Assembly (NCBI GenBank): GCA_000727475.1
Contig: KL647332.1
Span: forward strand, 1-64,000
From: Sarcocystis neurona
Taxonomy: Eukaryota > Apicomplexa > Conoidasida > Eucoccidiorida > Sarcocystidae
Length of the DNA stretch: 64,000 nt
Direction of reading: 5' to 3'
Shown: positions 36,735 to 47,222 of the stretch, piece by piece
Numbering within the stretch: position 1 is the first letter of the stretch
Layout of the letters: every line of letters starts with the position of its first letter
Position numbers and translations under genes: made by a program
Notes under the pieces: model-generated
The model's input: only the letters and a program-made list of their open reading frames with translations
What the model was told of the DNA's origin: nothing
Databases searched by the model: none

Positions 36735-37492
36735 TTGGACGAACGTAGACGGTATACGTTTCAGCATAATGTGTTGTACAAGTGTAAAACACATGTAGTT
36801 GTGGATCGGCTGCATTCACTATATACGTGCTGGTCGGCGATGGCTTTCATATCTGTCAGCGTATTGGATGCAGCGCCTCCACAGACGGATATGTCCAATA
36901 TACAGGGCGCTGCGCTCACAACTGCAGTTGTTTGCCGGCTACTTCTGCTCTTGCAGTCGTGCTCCTCTCTTGCGTCATTGTGCTGCGGCTGCCGTTGTAC
37001 AGTACGACTGCTCGAAGTGTGGGGGCTGCTCTACTGCGTCACGTATTTGTGTTGCTGTCGTACAAGAGTCCAGCTTATTCCGCGTCAGCGTAATCTTGTC
37101 TGGACAAACGGCGTGGGCTTTTGCAGTGCATTAATTCCCCTGCATTATCAAAGCAACGAGCAGCAGACCCAAACTCTCATTTTGTGTGGCCCTGGCGTCA
37201 GCAATGTATCTGCCTGCTTTTCCAAAGTCTCCTTAAATCAAATACAAGTAGTGCTGACCGCTGTCAACCCGTGTTTCAACGTAAAGATCGAGTTTTTGAG
37301 TTGCCAATTAGTGGTTCGATGCAGTGGGACGCAGAGGTTGTCTGCCACTTTGCTTTTTTGCACTGCAAATGCTTCAGCACAGCAATCACAAAAGAGCAGC
37401 GGCTGCTACGCGCTAATTGCTGGTGCGAATGCAGCCAGTCAGTAATTCATCTTGCATTCGTCCACCAGAGTCATCAATGTCTTAGTCGCTGA
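36735..37492 (+). other. Region open in all three plus frames
   Basis: The longest frame runs 236 codons (36735-37445) without ATG at its left end. The other two plus frames are open for 111 (36799-37134) and 123 codons (37121-37492). The 236-codon frame is rich in Leu, Cys and Val with segments such as VCRLLLLLQSCSSLASLCC. No family or signal peptide is evident. Such a stop-poor stretch may be an exon, but the phase cannot be picked by eye. Confidence 0.3.
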
Positions 37493-38371
37493 AGTGAATC
37501 GAGTTGCCGACGTGCTACGAAAGTGGTAGATGTAGCCGAGCTACTACCGTGCCATTTCTAGAAATTTGTGAATGCGGTTGTTCGTCAAATGTGATTCCTA
37601 CACCAATGAAGCAGATATGATTAGGAAGCGGTGAGGTGAATGCTGAGATGGGGACGTGTTTGGGTCTGCGCGAATAAGACCAACGGCCTAAGGATGTTCA
37701 CCATGTGGTGTGGTGGTGTGATGGCTGAAACGAGCACACTTCAGGCGCAGAACGTCAACACTTGAAACGGCGTGAGACACGGAAGATACATATATATATA
37801 TATAGTGAAAGTGGGGTGCTGCGCTGCAGCTTTTTTTGCACGTGCAGCCCACTACGAGATAGTCCAAACAGGCTCAAGCAGAAGAAACGTTGGTCCAGAG
37901 TTCGATATCGACACAATTTTACAGCAGGTATCCAGATACTGCTGTGTAGGGCTGGCTTACCACTTCCAGGCACTGCGCCGGCCTTCGGGCTTTGACGAAG
38001 GTGTACGAACCGCATCCCACTGGCGCTATTGAGCACGTATGTGCTCAACAATAGCAACCTTGTAACAGACACAACTGCTTTGGAAGCAGCGGTCCCCGTG
38101 GTAGTTACGGACGGAGGAAAAAGTAGGCTACAGTGAAAAAGAAGAGAGCCACACTGCCTTTCTTGAGATTCATGATTTCTGGTGAATGTGGCTTGCTTCC
38201 GGGTTCCATTGTCCCATTGTCGACTCGAGTTGAATAAGGTGTGGACCACGTGCTAAACACGAAAAGGATTTTGTTCAACAGATCTTACAATATCCCGTGA
38301 AAACTACGCAAACTCATTGCAGAAGGAGTTCGCGCCTCTGTGTACACTATTGAGGAGCGGAAGAACACACA
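37493..38371. other. Stretch with one weak minus frame
   Basis: A 164-codon minus frame (38249-37755) crosses a TA run at about 37789-37802, which encodes its YIYICI tail, so at least the 3' part is not credible coding. Nothing else stands out. Confidence 0.4.
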
Positions 38372-38662
38372 ATGCCTCACACGTTGCACGGCCCGCCTAA
38401 TCCCTGTTGCCCCCATTGTCAAACAATTGATCCGACGGGTGCAGCAACGGACGGCAAATATACAAGAGAGGCAGGAAATACAAAGTCACAGATTGTATCG
38501 ATGAAGGTCAAGTTAACGTATCCCGCAAAAAACAGCGGTGGGGGTCAGCACGTTTGGTACAACAAGTACATTGCACGATGCCGCAAAGCCGGCGTGAGCG
38601 TTCCACACGTCCTCCGCCTTGAGAAAAAGACCACGCACGCGAAATCAAGTGCTTTCATTTGA
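38372..38662 (+). CDS. Hypothetical small protein, 96 aa
   Basis: Complete ATG-to-TGA frame. From residue 18 on most codons are purine-first. It has a Cys-rich N-terminal patch (NPCCPHCQT, two CxxC-like spacings), then IVSMKVKLTYPAKNSGGG, then a basic C-terminal part (RLEKKTTHAKSSAFI). A metal-binding knuckle is possible but speculative. It lies alone, with no repeat homology to the array, and no antisense frame of similar length exists. Confidence 0.45.
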   Translation: MPHTLHGPPNPCCPHCQTIDPTGAATDGKYTREAGNTKSQIVSMKVKLTYPAKNSGGGQHVWYNKYIARCRKAGVSVPHVLRLEKKTTHAKSSAFI

Positions 38663-39345
38663 AACTATTAACACTAACACCCTCGTTTGCCTCGACGCAT
38701 CCACGACAGTGCACAGGTGCAGCACACTGCTTGCGTATTAAAATGTACACCAGTGAAAGTGCTTTTGGAATGTGGTCGTTCCCTCCCCCGTCCTGCAGCT
38801 CGAAGGGTCTACGTCGCTAGTCCAACCCCACTGTTACTGACTACCGTGGCAGTAGTGCGCTTCAAACGGTACACGTAGGGGGGAACAGTGGCTACAAGTT
38901 CCCGAAGATGGAACATGATGCGTCTCGTTCACAAAAAAAGTTTCCACCAAGCAGCGTCGGAAACTCCTCGCAAGCACAGTGGTTCTTACACGGTCCCCGC
39001 ACGCCGTACAAAGCAACTGTTTTGTTTATTTTCACAAAACAGGCGCTGATAGGTTGTTTGAGAGGACATCGACGTCAGTCTGGTATCACCAGACAGATCC
39101 GCTCACGTGCGCCATGCCTCATGTGAATTTGGGCACCGCATGGAAAGAATATCTCAGCCGCCGCTACACTCTTGACTTCATAGGAGAGTCCGGCTTATTC
39201 TCTCTATGAGTCCTTTTAAAGCACTCGCAGAGGACAACTGACACTGACATGCAGTTCTCCAGAGCAGTACAACGCCTTGGATTTCTGCAGCACCGACAGC
39301 CCGCCACTAGCAGAGACGCCGAGTCATTCCTCAAGTATGTGTTCA

Positions 39346-39628
39346 CTAAGGAGACATGTTACACCAGTGTGTAAAGCCGTTTATCACAGCTGAAACAGTA
39401 GGGCCTCTCCTGCCAGCTACCACGCAAATGCACATAACCACAGTAAACCAATACTGCAAGTGCGTGTACGCTGCCATCCGCGAGCCCACCCGACACTTGC
39501 AAGGCGTTGAGAGCGGACGAAACCACGTGTAGACGCGAAGACGCTTCAAGCACAGCAAGCAGGTAGCGCGTCTCCATTAACGTAGCACTATCGTGCGCTC
39601 CTGTTAAGCCTTTCACATCAGAACCCAA
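39346..39628 (-). CDS. Hypothetical small protein or exon, 89 aa
   Basis: ATG-started minus frame of good codon pattern: MGSDVKGLTGAHDSATLMET, then alternating helical segments (LLAVLEASSRLHVVSSALNA; VHALAVLVYCGYVHL) and a Cys pair near the end (YCFSCDKRL). No known family. The next minus frames upstream (39949-39680) are weaker and could be 5' exons. Confidence 0.42.
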
Positions 39629-41059
39629 ACTGCAGTTTGGCGACTTCTCTGTATTGCGTGCCAGCGAAGTCTTTTTGCATTATAGTTTATGCAGAAACTT
39701 TGCGCTGACCTGCATCGGGTAACTCCGACAAGTACAGGAGCGCACTAGTGGGACACGAGCCTGTGCGTACGCTCGCATCGTTGACGTGCCACCCTGTGTA
39801 GCTCCGCGGACACGATGATGCCAGGGTGACGGACGATTCCAGTTGGTGCTTTTGCATGCGTTGCAAGACGCCCACAGCTTGATTTTAATACGCTGCTTCG
39901 AATAGATAAGAAGCCTTCCCTTTGCAAAGCGGAGGCTTTGCAAACGCATTCTGTGCCCTTTCTATCCTGCGTTGCCGCCAACACGTGCAGAGCGACGGCG
40001 CGTTCGTAAACATCTCCATACGTCGCAGCCGAGCGGCCAAGGATAGTTGAGGGCCTCCCTTTTGGAAATCAGGTGACCGGTGTTCCTGACTGTTACTAAC
40101 AGTTCAGCAAAACATGACATCAAAAGAATGCCACAGATTCTGCAGCGGTCGCTTCGCTTCAAGGAAAGATTCGTGCTGTTCAATCCTTCAGATTCGGCTT
40201 TCACACCTCACGAAGACGCTACTGCCTGACACACTGTCTTCACAATATCGCACACCATCTTACAGGTAGGTGCCGCCAGCGCAGCCTAAGCTCGGAAGAA
40301 AAGTTCTTAAACATCCGATCCTACGCATGTAGTTCTCCAGCTTCTGTGTGATTATCGATTCTCTTAGAGTTCGATGTTGTCTGTGGCGCAGAGCTTTAAA
40401 AAAAGTGCAAGCATCCCCACGCAGCCAGAATGAGGCTACTCTCTGCCCGATCTAGGCGGTTGTAATGTTTAAACTCGGTTTCTGCCAGCCTGTCATTTCG
40501 GCGCTAACTCTGTTGCGCAAAGAAGTAATCAATGCAGCAGACTGGACGACACGCTCAACATTACGGGTGAGGCAATCGGCTGAGACTTTCCACTCCGACC
40601 CTGTCTGGAAGTTTGACCCTCTCTGGGATCCAACTTTTCTTATCTGCCCCAACGAAAACAAGGCACTTCTTCGTAGCGTATACTAATGTATCAGAGGACT
40701 GCTGTCAGATTCATTCCGGCTGCAAAAGCGATTGCCCTTCTCGCTCTCCTATCCCAACGTACTACAACGCTTGGATTCACACTCGCGTGCTAGTAGAGGA
40801 GTAGCCAGTGTTCAGGTTAATTACGTCACGCATTCCCGTGGGAAGCATGTAGTCGAACATGCAGAGTTACTAGTGCCTCTAGACTCAGCATACCAGGCAG
40901 CTCTCCGTGCACCCGAATAATTAGATGCGCCTGGGGTCGAACAGCCAGGGCTCGTTGCAGTTTGTCAAGGTTTCGCCGGCCCAGGGCGCGGTCGAAACTG
41001 ACAGCGTTGCAAGCTGCAAAAGACCGTGTGTTTCTGCGTGTGTGTACACGTGTTGCAGA
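39629..41059. other. Stretch with weak frames at the compositional boundary
   Basis: Frames at 40661-40452 (minus, GQIRKVGSQRGSNFQTGSEW) and 40732-40920 (plus, ending VEHAELLVPLDSAYQAALRA) look mildly coding but lack support. The first dense microsatellite of the right half begins at about 41060. Confidence 0.35.
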
Positions 41060-41289
41060 TATATATATATATATATGTATACACGATCACATATCGATAC
41101 GTGTGTGCTTGTGTGGTAGTAGTGCGTGCGCAGGTCTGCTTTTCGTCTACGGCTGTGACTTCCCTCTCTGTCTGGCGTAGTGTACGCATGAGTATCAGCA
41201 CGTACGCACTGAGGCGCTGCATACTTCCATATACGCTTGTGTAGGCATAGACTGTGTACACACATGTCGCCTTTCACCGTACAACAGAC

Positions 41290-41602
41290 CTAACACAGCC
41301 ACAACGGTAAGATCTCGTGCAGCTGGTTTGCCGTCGTGGGGCAGCAGTGTGCCTGGTGTTCCAACGCCTGCAACTCCTGCAGCTGTGCTGCGGTGTACGA
41401 TTGCTGTAGAAGAAACTCTGCCTCTTCATTCCTGCAAAAGACTTTCCCCTCCCACCGCCCGCTAATATTTCGACTCCTACTTTTGCCAAAGAGAGACGAC
41501 CTTTCTCAGTGTATTCGTACTGTACGATACTTCGCTCTTTCCGGCGCCTTTCTCTTCTCTTTGCTCTCCTCCAGTAGAGAAATCTCGTAAGATGCGGCAG
41601 AA
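41290..41602 (-). CDS. Two 3'-terminal exons of an unidentified gene
   Basis: Last exon 41431-41290: it follows acceptor CTTTTGCAG and ends at TAG (41292-41290). It encodes NEEAEFLLQQSYTAAQLQEL and QALEHQAHCC, a Gln/Glu/Leu helix-type segment. The penultimate exon ends at 41531 (donor AA|GTATCG) and encodes SLLEESKEKRKAPERA. The 99-bp intron (41530-41432) joins them in phase through a split Lys codon. The left limit of the penultimate exon is unsure (open up to about 41602). An overlapping plus frame (41336-41590) is open but Cys-rich and less natural. This may be the 3' end of the small heat-shock gene upstream, but no exon links them. Confidence 0.5.
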
Positions 41603-42200
41603 CGTGTGTGTTTCCTGCGTTTTACTTCCCTTCTCCCTTTGTTTTACCGGTTCTAAATGGTCAGAAAAACCACCACGACTTGTCTCTCCCAGATTCTGTC
41701 CGCTTGTACTCTCCGCAGCCTGCCTCCAGCCGCTATAAACAAAGCCTCAGAGCTACCTAGGAGGTGACGTGCAAATCACCTGCCTTGGTTTACAGAAGTG
41801 TGTGTGTGCTTGTATGTTAGTACAGACGCATATCTGATTGTCTATAGACACAGACATCTATGCATATATATATATATGGGCACATTCAGGTACACTGTAT
41901 TTCGACATCATTCCTGTGCACACCCTTGTATATAAATTTGAACACACCTCTGACCACGTATGTATGGAAGCACCGTTTCGTTTTCTGCCCAGTTATATTC
42001 GAATTTTTTCGTACTCGTTCGTCGACTACTTGATGGATATGGATTTCTTGGCAGCAGCGCTCTTTTGGAGCTTGGTATTGACCCGCAGTACGCCTTTGTC
42101 GATTGTAGCGGTGAAGCCGTTATTGACTGCGTTTTTTGGAAGTTGAAAACGCCTGACGAAGCATCCACTTCTTCTCTCTTTCACCAAACACCTGTTGTGA

Positions 42201-42542
42201 GGCGTCCGCTGCTCAGAGTCGTCTTCTTTCGAGAGTTCTCCTATTCACAAACGAAAACAGCAGAACAAGAACGGCCACTGCGAACAGCTGCAGAGCTGGC
42301 TGGGGACAGCCACACCAGGGGAGGCTGATGATGAAAAAGAGGATGACGAAGAGAAAGAACGAGAGCAGAACCCAGGACGACCTCAAGAACGAGGAAGAGA
42401 AACGAATTCACAGGATAATGTCACCTCACACATTATGATGCTCTTCTTCTTCCGTACGCAGTTTGACGGATCGTCCTCTTCCTGGTTGCGTCTCGCTGAT
42501 AAACGCAGGTTTCACTTCTTTTTATACACTACTTCGCAATAA
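42201..42542 (+). CDS. Acidic/charged hypothetical exon, 113 codons
   Basis: Open from the codon after TGA (42198-42200) to TAA at 42540. There is no initial ATG, so it would be an exon; GCTGCTCAG at about 42213 is a possible acceptor. It contains GEADDEKEDDEEKEREQNPG and then RPQERGRETNS, a low-complexity acidic tract typical of coccidian proteins. Caution: A/G-rich DNA easily gives such peptides. Confidence 0.35.
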   Translation, partial: GVRCSESSSFESSPIHKRKQQNKNGHCEQLQSWLGTATPGEADDEKEDDEEKEREQNPGRPQERGRETNSQDNVTSHIMMLFFFRTQFDGSSSSWLRLADKRRFHFFLYTTSQ

Positions 42543-42737
42543 ACTGAACAGCACGGAAGCGGACTACCAACACGGACACGGGGTGGTGGAGGGGAGAGGG
42601 CGACGCACAGGAACAAAACATTTCCGGAGAAGCGTCTTACTGTTATTTAGGAGACGGGGACGACGCAAGTGCACGAGCAGCTGCGGTGTAGATCTAGTTG
42701 TGCTATACCCCGGAGGCGTTTCTGCTTCTTTCCTCTT

Positions 42738-42910
42738 CTGCCTATATATATATATATATGTGTCTTTGTATACACGAATACTCGAACGCGCTCATCTCTG
42801 TATGCTGCATACGCATACACGTACACACGTGTGTGTATGTACGCACCTATGTGAATGCAAATGTATATACATATATATATACATGTACATATATATATAT
42901 ATATATGTGC
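42738..42910. repeat. TA/CATA microsatellite cluster
   Basis: Runs of ATATAT at about 42743-42760, 42866-42881 and 42889-42907, joined by TGTATACA-type variants. The first sizeable cluster right of the boundary. Confidence 0.9.
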
Positions 42911-43736
42911 GGACTTGTAGGACGTTTGTTATAACTGTCCGCATGTGTATTAGCACGTGACTTCATAGCAGCATTTGTGTGTCGCACACTTGAGGTCCGT
43001 CCACTTGCATTTCTTTCCTTATGGCGCACTCTGTTCACCGAACGGAGCACTTTCTTCGCATGCTTCGGGCCTTGTCAATTCAAACTTATGTTTAGATGTA
43101 TGTCTATATGCATCTGATGGATGGACCTTCTTACACGTGATTTATGTACATATATATATATCCCTTGTTACATTTGTACACACGTGTGTCCCGTTGTGAG
43201 TTTCTGCAACTTCGGTACGGACGAACACAGTGTAATTTCCCGGTGCATGCAGTGTGGAAGGCCACGGCATTTTCTGCGCAATAATCCATACATCGATATA
43301 GGTAAAGACAACAGACACACATGCAATAATTAAACATCTCTCTCTACGCACACGTGTAGCAACTCACTGTTTACGAACACGGATGTATCTCTTTCTTCCT
43401 CTCTCTACGAATATATACGAATATATGTATACATATACATATATACATATACGGAAGACTTACGAGGACCTCTCTGTACAGGCAACAATCTTAATGAATG
43501 GACAAGGAATGCACGCGTCTCGCTAGATGTCTCTTGCAGACCCAGACGCATACACGCAGGCCAACACCTGGTCTCACTTTTCCCTTCGTCCTGTTATAGT
43601 CTCGAAGATATGCATACACACATATATAGGCAAGGAAGGATTGCTAATGTATATGCTGCGTCACATACTACGTATGCAACGGAATCGTTTTGCGTCTGGG
43701 TGAGCAGCAGCAAGCACTTGTGTATTTCTCTAGTAC

Positions 43737-44065
43737 GTGTTAAGTCTCCACGGGGTTTTGCTTTTCTGTTGCGTGAACGTGCCTTTGATAATGAGAGCGC
43801 CGTCATCTTCGGCCACGGAGATATCTTCTTCGTCGCAGCCAGGGAGGTCTGCGAGCAGCACCATTTCTTTTTTCTCGTCGTCGTACAGAACGTCCAGCTG
43901 GGGAATGAACTCTAGTTTCTGCGTCGTGTCGCTGGGTGTCAACGCGAGCTCGTACAGCGAATCAGCTGCTGGACTCAAGGCTGCTGCAGGGGGCAGCCAC
44001 GGTGTCATTCCACTCCACATCTGCAGCCGCAACGGGGCAAAAAGGGCAATCTCATCACGTGTGTA
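43737..44065 (-). CDS. Hsp20/alpha-crystallin small heat-shock protein, N-terminal exon
   Basis: The minus frame reads FIPQLDVLYDDEKKEMVLLA, then DLPGCDEEDISVAEDDGALI and IKGTF. This is the first half of an alpha-crystallin domain: a beta2-3 segment with the family's (A)DLPG turn, an acidic EEDI segment and the L-I-x-G strand. Small heat-shock proteins are ATP-independent holdases, and coccidia carry several, some stage-specific. Upstream is a Pro/Ala-rich arm (MTPWLPPAAALSPAADSLYE). Met at 44020 is the likely start, or the frame continues to about 44060 as an exon. The frame meets TAG after a possible donor (CCC|GTGG at 43751 or AC|GTAC at 43736). The second half of the domain must lie in a downstream exon that I did not find. 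The named subclass is not determinable. Confidence 0.75.
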
Positions 44066-44114
44066 CGGCGTGGAGAGGCACGGCGAAGAGAGGCAAGGAA
44101 GGCAGAGGAAATAG

Positions 44115-44527
44115 ATGCCTGAGCAAACGCGAGGCACTAGCGCTGCACACCTGGTACTAGTGAGATACAGACAGCAGGAGGACGACGACGACGAGAGACG
44201 GAGGAGAAAGCAGGTAGCAGCAGCAGCAGCAACACTGCACTCGTGCACGACGGCAGCAACAAAAGAAGCCTATCCACTGCTGCAAAGGCAGCAGCCCGCT
44301 TCGCTTCCACAGTGCCAGCAGCAACTGATCACACGCACCCACTGTACAACACCAAAGCCAGCGGAGCAGCATGAAGACACGTACGGCCTCAGCAGCAGCA
44401 CAAACACTCCCTGGAGCTACACGACCACCAGCCCAGTACGGCAGAGCGTTTCAAGTCACAGCACCTTTCTCTCCATAGCCTCTGTGTTGTTTAAACGCAT
44501 TTCCTCGTCCCACAAGAGCCGTTCACC
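44115..44527. other. Upstream of the heat-shock exon, CAG-rich, frame unresolved
   Basis: A 138-codon plus frame with RRRKQVAAAAATLHS and Gln/Ser-rich stretches lies antisense to the heat-shock leader. Impure CAG and GAC repeats occur at 44175-44230. It could equally be 5' UTR or a leader exon of the minus gene. Confidence 0.3.
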
Positions 44528-46482
44528 ATGATCGAGAGGACGCGATATAACGGATATCCAGCACATGCACATATATACGTTTGTGCACATATATATAAAC
44601 ATGTTAACGTCTATTTACTGCCTTACACGGTGGCGTACGCTGTTTGTCTCTCTCTCTATATATATGTATACGTGTGGGTATCATTTTGTGGAAGCATGTG
44701 TATAGTGAGAAGCAGGGGGGGATAGCGACACACATTCCTTTGCGGAAAGATAGATCGTTCCTTATATACATCACCGGAAGAGATATACCAGGCACACATG
44801 GTGTCGTGGTAACGATGCTCACCACGGTACGCTGCATTCACATATATATATGTATACGTGTATGTACACGTACGAGTACCTGTACAGTTCTTCATATCTG
44901 CATGTATACTGGCGATTTAGAATAACGCACGTAAACCTGCGCATACGCACATATACATATATATATACATATATATATAGATATATATGTATACGCGTAT
45001 TCACAACATGGACATACAATTGTGTAGGTGGCACTATCTACGCATCTACCTACCTATAACTATATATGTGTATATAGTTTCCTCTCTACAAGAGTAGCTC
45101 ACGTGTAGAAATCCTGGCCTAGGACCTCCTTGACCACATACTGTTCTCCTTCATACGTGTAAGTGTCTACGTATACACGTATATGAACATCCATTTGACC
45201 ACAGACGTACACGTGTACTTGTACCTACACACAGAGGTGAAGAAGACAGCTATTTCATCTTCCTTCCCTGTTGCCTTTCGCATAGAGACACTGCAGTACG
45301 CCACCACAGATGTGTGTAGAAACACGTATATATACGCATACATGCAGGCATGTCGACGCCAGTGAAGGCCTTTACGTACGGTCGCCACCTATTCAACGCG
45401 AGGGTACAGAGTTCCACGTGCGTCTGCCCGCTTAGGTTTTGAAAACTGTGTACGCTCACTGCACATATATATATACATATATGTAGCCACATGTATACAC
45501 GTATGCGTGTGTGCACACGTCTCTCTCTACACACATCTATACATATATATACATATATATACATATATATACAGAGAAAGGAAGGGGAAAGAGTCCGGGC
45601 TGTGATCTACATGTGCTCCTGCATACGCACGCACACACACGCACTTCTATATATGTATATATGTGTATAGGTATGTGCATCCATGTATTACTGTACACAT
45701 AGAGAAGGAAGGGCGAGGTCGTTCGCATGTATCAATTATATCCACGCGTCTGAAGGTATACCCAAGTGTACCTATACATTCACATATATATATGTACGTG
45801 TTTGTACAGATATAGACGTATAGGACAGCGACATCCAGAGTATTACCCCTATCACGGTGGCCTATCTACACATGTTCTCACCTACACACGTGTGTGCATC
45901 TGTGCGTGTGCGGCGTTGGACGGACGGAAAGAAGAGGAGGATAGAATCACAGTGCAGGTTATATACTTCCACAGACCCTTGTGTACACTCACACACATAC
46001 ACACAGGTACGGCCACGCACCCGCACAGAAATTTGTTGTCACGGTGGGGATATACACATGCATGTATACATGTGCGTTGTACATATTTATGTACAACGGA
46101 GAAAGACCCACGAACTCGACAACTGCACATATCGTTTGGGGGTACCAGGCGGGGGACAGCCACAAGTCGTCGAGAAAATTTGCCTGCGGCAGCATCACTG
46201 CATCAGCAATATATATGTGTTTTCTCAGTCCACGACCACTACAACTTGGCAACGATTTTTCGCACATCATCATATTTATAAATATATATATATATATGTA
46301 TATATGGATACATGTGCGTATACATACGTGTATTCATTATGTGCGTTCACTACTTCTGATTTAAACGGTTGCCTCACCAGCCTCTCTCTCTGTCGTATAT
46401 CAAACGTGTCAACAAGTGTATCTAGACGAACAATATATGTATGTATAGATATAGAGAGATAGAGGTTGGTTTTCGTGTATAT
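44528..46482. repeat. TA/CATA-rich intergenic stretch
   Basis: Repeated runs of ATATAT broken by TGTATACGTG-type units (44570-44605, 44655-44675, 44948-44998, 45465-45485, 45538-45575, 45650-45665, 46276-46306). Frames through it are Tyr/Ile/Cys-rich translations of the repeats. A stop-poor island at about 46080-46265 is open in several frames and might hold an exon, strand unresolved. Confidence 0.6.
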
Positions 46483-47222
46483 TCAATGTTTGTATGCAGA
46501 TTTGGCTACGCGACACGTATACGGCATTAAGACACATACAAAAGCGATGAGATTTGTGGAGGGGCCCGCAGAAGATAACATTGTTGAGTTACAGCTCTGA
46601 AGAGAAAAAGGTGTTACTCGAGACTCCAGCTGACAACAGGAGTAGGAGTCCGCATGAAATAATAGATATTCAATAACATTGGTGGAGAAAATGATGGAAC
46701 AGAAGAATCCAGGAAAATACATACTATCAGCTGTGAACACAACACCACATGTCCTCGACTCCAGACCTCTGGATGAATAAGAAGAAATCTCTCCCCATAA
46801 CAGGTGACCCAGTAAAGGAAGTTTTCGAAAGAAGAAAAAGAGAATGCGAAATGAGTTCTGAAGTGCAGAACAGGAACAAGTAGCTCCTAAGATGAGGCCA
46901 CGGAGAACACAGATGAGAAAGGATTAACACTTCCAGCAACAAACATGTTACGAATAGAAAACACGGACGAGTACGAACTTCTGAAGTACATACTGGAGGT
47001 GCCGCCTCCCCCCAACAAAAAGCCGAAGTTTCGAACCTACGAGTGACGGCATTATACTTCCCAGGACTGCCGGTAGTCCCGGAACATACGAAGGACAAAT
47101 GCCGGTGCGTGGGCCTTCTATCGTCACGCGAGTCTGTCAGGCTACTCACTTTTCACGAAGTCCTCCATGAAGACGTCGTATTTTTGAGTTGCCACAACGC
47201 AAGTGTAAACGACCGTCGTCAT
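46483..47222 (-). CDS. Two-exon hypothetical protein, about 158 aa
   Basis: Exon 1 (47222-47150) starts ATG and encodes MTTVVYTCVVATQKYDVF plus six more residues. 17 of 24 codons start with a purine, and it ends at AAAA|GTGAGT. Exon 2 starts at 46886 after the pyrimidine-rich acceptor CTCATCTTAG and stays open in the matching phase (split Arg codon) for about 133 codons to TGA. It reads in part GVVFTADSMYFPGFFCSII and STNVIEYLLFHADSYS. It has several Cys and hydrophobic stretches, but no clear signal peptide or domain. Antisense fragments (plus strand, 46750-47046) are also protein-like but need several frame changes. Confidence 0.42.

Noticed and set aside
46483..47046. Alternative plus-strand gene built from short fragments (for example GIKTHTKAMRFVEGPAEDN; NTDEYELLKYILEV).
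   Set aside because: It needs several phase changes without matching splice sites, and A/G-rich DNA gives such peptides easily. The minus model needs one clean intron.
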